Below, in pieces: positions 62,511-64,000 of a stretch of 64,000 bases of DNA (position 1 is the first letter of the stretch; every line of letters starts with the position of its first letter). The notes below the pieces were generated by a model. That model was not told the DNA's origin, did not search any database, and saw only the letters and a program-made list of their open reading frames with translations. Origin of the DNA: Clostridiaceae bacterium (lineage in GTDB: Bacteria; Bacillota; Clostridia; Lachnospirales; Lachnospiraceae); assembly GCA_910575585.1 (NCBI GenBank), contig CAJTGF010000022.1:1-64000 (forward strand). The letters run 5' to 3'. The translations under genes and the position numbers were made by a program.

Positions 62511-64000
62511 TTATAAAAACTTTGCAGCCGGAAACCGATAAGAAATCTCCAGTCGATTCCCCGGATATACTTCAATCCTTTCGATCAAGGCCTGCACAAA
62601 CGTCCTATCCAACTGGGATTTTCCGTCAAATCTCATAAGATTACGCAGAAAATCACACTCTTCTTTCGATACCCTTTCCCATTCCTTCAGCTTTTTATCA
62701 AATTCCAGGGCTTTTCTTCTCCAGAGCTTAATCTGTTCCTCCCGCTCCGCCTTCCACTGAAGGAACTCATCTTCACTTAAAAATCCCTGATGGTACTTCA
62801 TATATTTCTCGCTGGTTATTCTCTTAGCTTCCTGAACCTTATTTTCCAGTTCATCTTTCTGCCGCTTTATATTCTGTCGTCCTTCTTCCAGAAGCCTTTT
62901 TTTCTCCTTCAAAATCCTGCCGGGAACAATTCCTGCCATAAGAAATTCCCTTTTCAGAGATTCCTTTAAAATCTCTTCTAAATCCTTCCATGTCACGTAC
63001 TTTCTCTCGCATCCGCTTCCGTCAATCTTGCGGGAGTTGTGGCAGAAATAAGCATACAGCCGGATTCTGTCTCCATTAGACAGCTCCTTGACATTGGCAA
63101 TCCTTGACATTGGCCGTTTACATTCTCCACAAAATAAGATTCCTTCCAGCTTATCATCATCCATAGGTACTGTCCTGGAAAATCCTTTGCGATTACAGTA
63201 AATCTCCTGCTCTTTAAAACGCTGTGCCGCCTGATAAAATTGCTCTTCAAAGATTATAGGTTCATGAGTGTTCTTTTTTAAACACCACTCCCCCTCTTCC
63301 ATTTCTTTCCTCTCTTCTCCCTTCTGTTTTGCCCTGCCTGTATGGGCCTGAACAAGATGGCCAAGATATACCGGATTTTGTAAAAGATTTTTCACAGTCC
63401 CCCGGTTCCATTGATACAAAGGTTCGTCATTCTGACAATACACATGGCCAGTCTGTCTATATCCTTTAGGCGGGTGTATCCGGTTCTCGTAAAGCCACTC
63501 CACAAGCTCCTTCTGATTCTTTCCGGATATATACAAATCGTACAGCTTCTTTACGATCTGGGCCGGCTCCTCTTCAACATACAGCCTTTTCTTTCCATTT
63601 TCCCACACAGCTCCATAGCCATAGGCCGGGGTTCCTCCTATGAAACTTCCCTGCTCCCATTTCACTTCCTTGGCAGCTCTCACCTTTATCCCAATATCCC
63701 TGGCATAAAGTTCATTTACAAGGTGCTTTAGATTGATTCCCAAAGAATCCGGGTTAGCCTCTGCTTTCAGGCTGTCAAATCCATCGGTCACAGAAATAAA
63801 TCTTACGCCCAGAAAAGGAAATATCTTCTCCAGATAGTTTCCCATCTCCACATAATTGCGCCCAAATCTGGAAAAATCCTTGACAATAATACAATCTACC
63901 AAACGCTTTCTAACATCCTGCATCAAACATTCAAATTCTTTTCTGTCAAAATCTGTCCCTGTTCTTCCCAAATCGCTGTAACACTTATATAGCTCCATAT
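62511..64000 (-). CDS. Large serine recombinase, partial at window edge
   Basis: At least 496 codons; the 5' end lies beyond the window, so the catalytic Ser is not seen. Visible parts are the conserved VDCIIVKDFSRFGRNYVEMG of the resolvase domain, the recombinase domain (GTPAYGYGAVWENGKKRLYV), the zinc ribbon (FCGECKRPMSRIANV and FCHNSRKIDGSGCERKYV) and a coiled coil (EEGRQNIKRQKDELENKVQE). It differs clearly from its downstream neighbour, so the two are a functional pair rather than a recent duplication. The element they move lies partly outside. Confidence 0.9.
   Translation of the reverse strand, partial: MELYKCYSDLGRTGTDFDRKEFECLMQDVRKRLVDCIIVKDFSRFGRNYVEMGNYLEKIFPFLGVRFISVTDGFDSLKAEANPDSLGINLKHLVNELYARDIGIKVRAAKEVKWEQGSFIGGTPAYGYGAVWENGKKRLYVEEEPAQIVKKLYDLYISGKNQKELVEWLYENRIHPPKGYRQTGHVYCQNDEPLYQWNRGTVKNLLQNPVYLGHLVQAHTGRAKQKGEERKEMEEGEWCLKKNTHEPIIFEEQFYQAAQRFKEQEIYCNRKGFSRTVPMDDDKLEGILFCGECKRPMSRIANVKELSNGDRIRLYAYFCHNSRKIDGSGCERKYVTWKDLEEILKESLKREFLMAGIVPGRILKEKKRLLEEGRQNIKRQKDELENKVQEAKRITSEKYMKYHQGFLSEDEFLQWKAEREEQIKLWRRKALEFDKKLKEWERVSKEECDFLRNLMRFDGKSQLDRTFVQALIERIEVYPGNRLEISYRFPAAKFL

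Overview
This 64 kb window looks like a chromosome segment from a Gram-positive anaerobe of the Clostridia, most likely Lachnospiraceae (Enterocloster / [Clostridium] clostridioforme-like). The reasons are AGGAGG-type ribosome binding sites almost throughout, moderate GC in housekeeping genes with AT-rich patches in accessory DNA, a giant fused 2-hydroxyacyl-CoA dehydratase activase, PTS-based sugar use, a PHP/endonuclease Q-UvrD fusion, Rpn-type nuclease proteins and tandem large serine recombinases. No rRNA, tRNA or CRISPR array is visible. The genus is an inference.

Layout. 0-3.4 kb: a glycosidase/oxidoreductase operon and a half-size EamA transporter. 3.4-6.75 kb: an AT-rich cluster of small, mostly unrecognised genes, some broken, with one Imm21-like protein; it ends in a truncated IS4-family transposase and looks like an immunity-gene or degraded accessory patch. 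7-25 kb: core metabolism (lysA, pyruvate kinase, CorA, activase, NhaC antiporter, hydrolase, Rpn-like protein, glgB, a TetR regulator) punctuated by two families of dispersed long hairpin repeats. 25-31.5 kb: acetate kinase overlapping a diguanylate cyclase that itself overlaps a V4R sensor gene, then the nuclease-helicase fusion. 31.5-35.2 kb: bioY with a BirA-type operator, a secreted metallo-beta-lactamase-fold protein, a DUF4397 repeat protein and a secreted Cys/His-rich repeat protein. 35.2-39.2 kb: a MoxR-ATPase / VWA / leucine-rich-repeat module. 39.4-46.9 kb: a sucrose/fructoside locus (scrB-type GH32, PTS IIBCA, MBL-fold enzyme, second clan-J glycosidase with a frameshift) divergent from a LacI regulator with two operators. 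47-50.6 kb: a chemoreceptor, a PIN/NYN-like protein, a small membrane protein and an orphan AbiEi-type regulator.

50.7-64 kb is mobile and decayed. A 43-bp direct repeat, equal to the last 43 bases of a subtilase gene, brackets about 7.2 kb holding an IS4 element, a CoiA-like pseudogene with an internal TGA, an AbrB/PIN module whose toxin has an internal TAA, an AgrC/AgrA-like two-component system with a coiled-coil partner, and the last part of an ICE coupling protein (VirD4/TraG). The subtilase beside it has lost its 5' end, including the catalytic Asp. It is followed by an Rpn-family protein and two tandem large serine recombinases, the second running off the window.

The most unusual signal is hairpin repeat family A: copies at 17-180, 7002-7157, 24460-24623 and 24769-24922, plus fragments near 24.3 and 25.0 kb. 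They share a conserved core, but their outer and inner stems differ in sequence between copies while remaining self-complementary.
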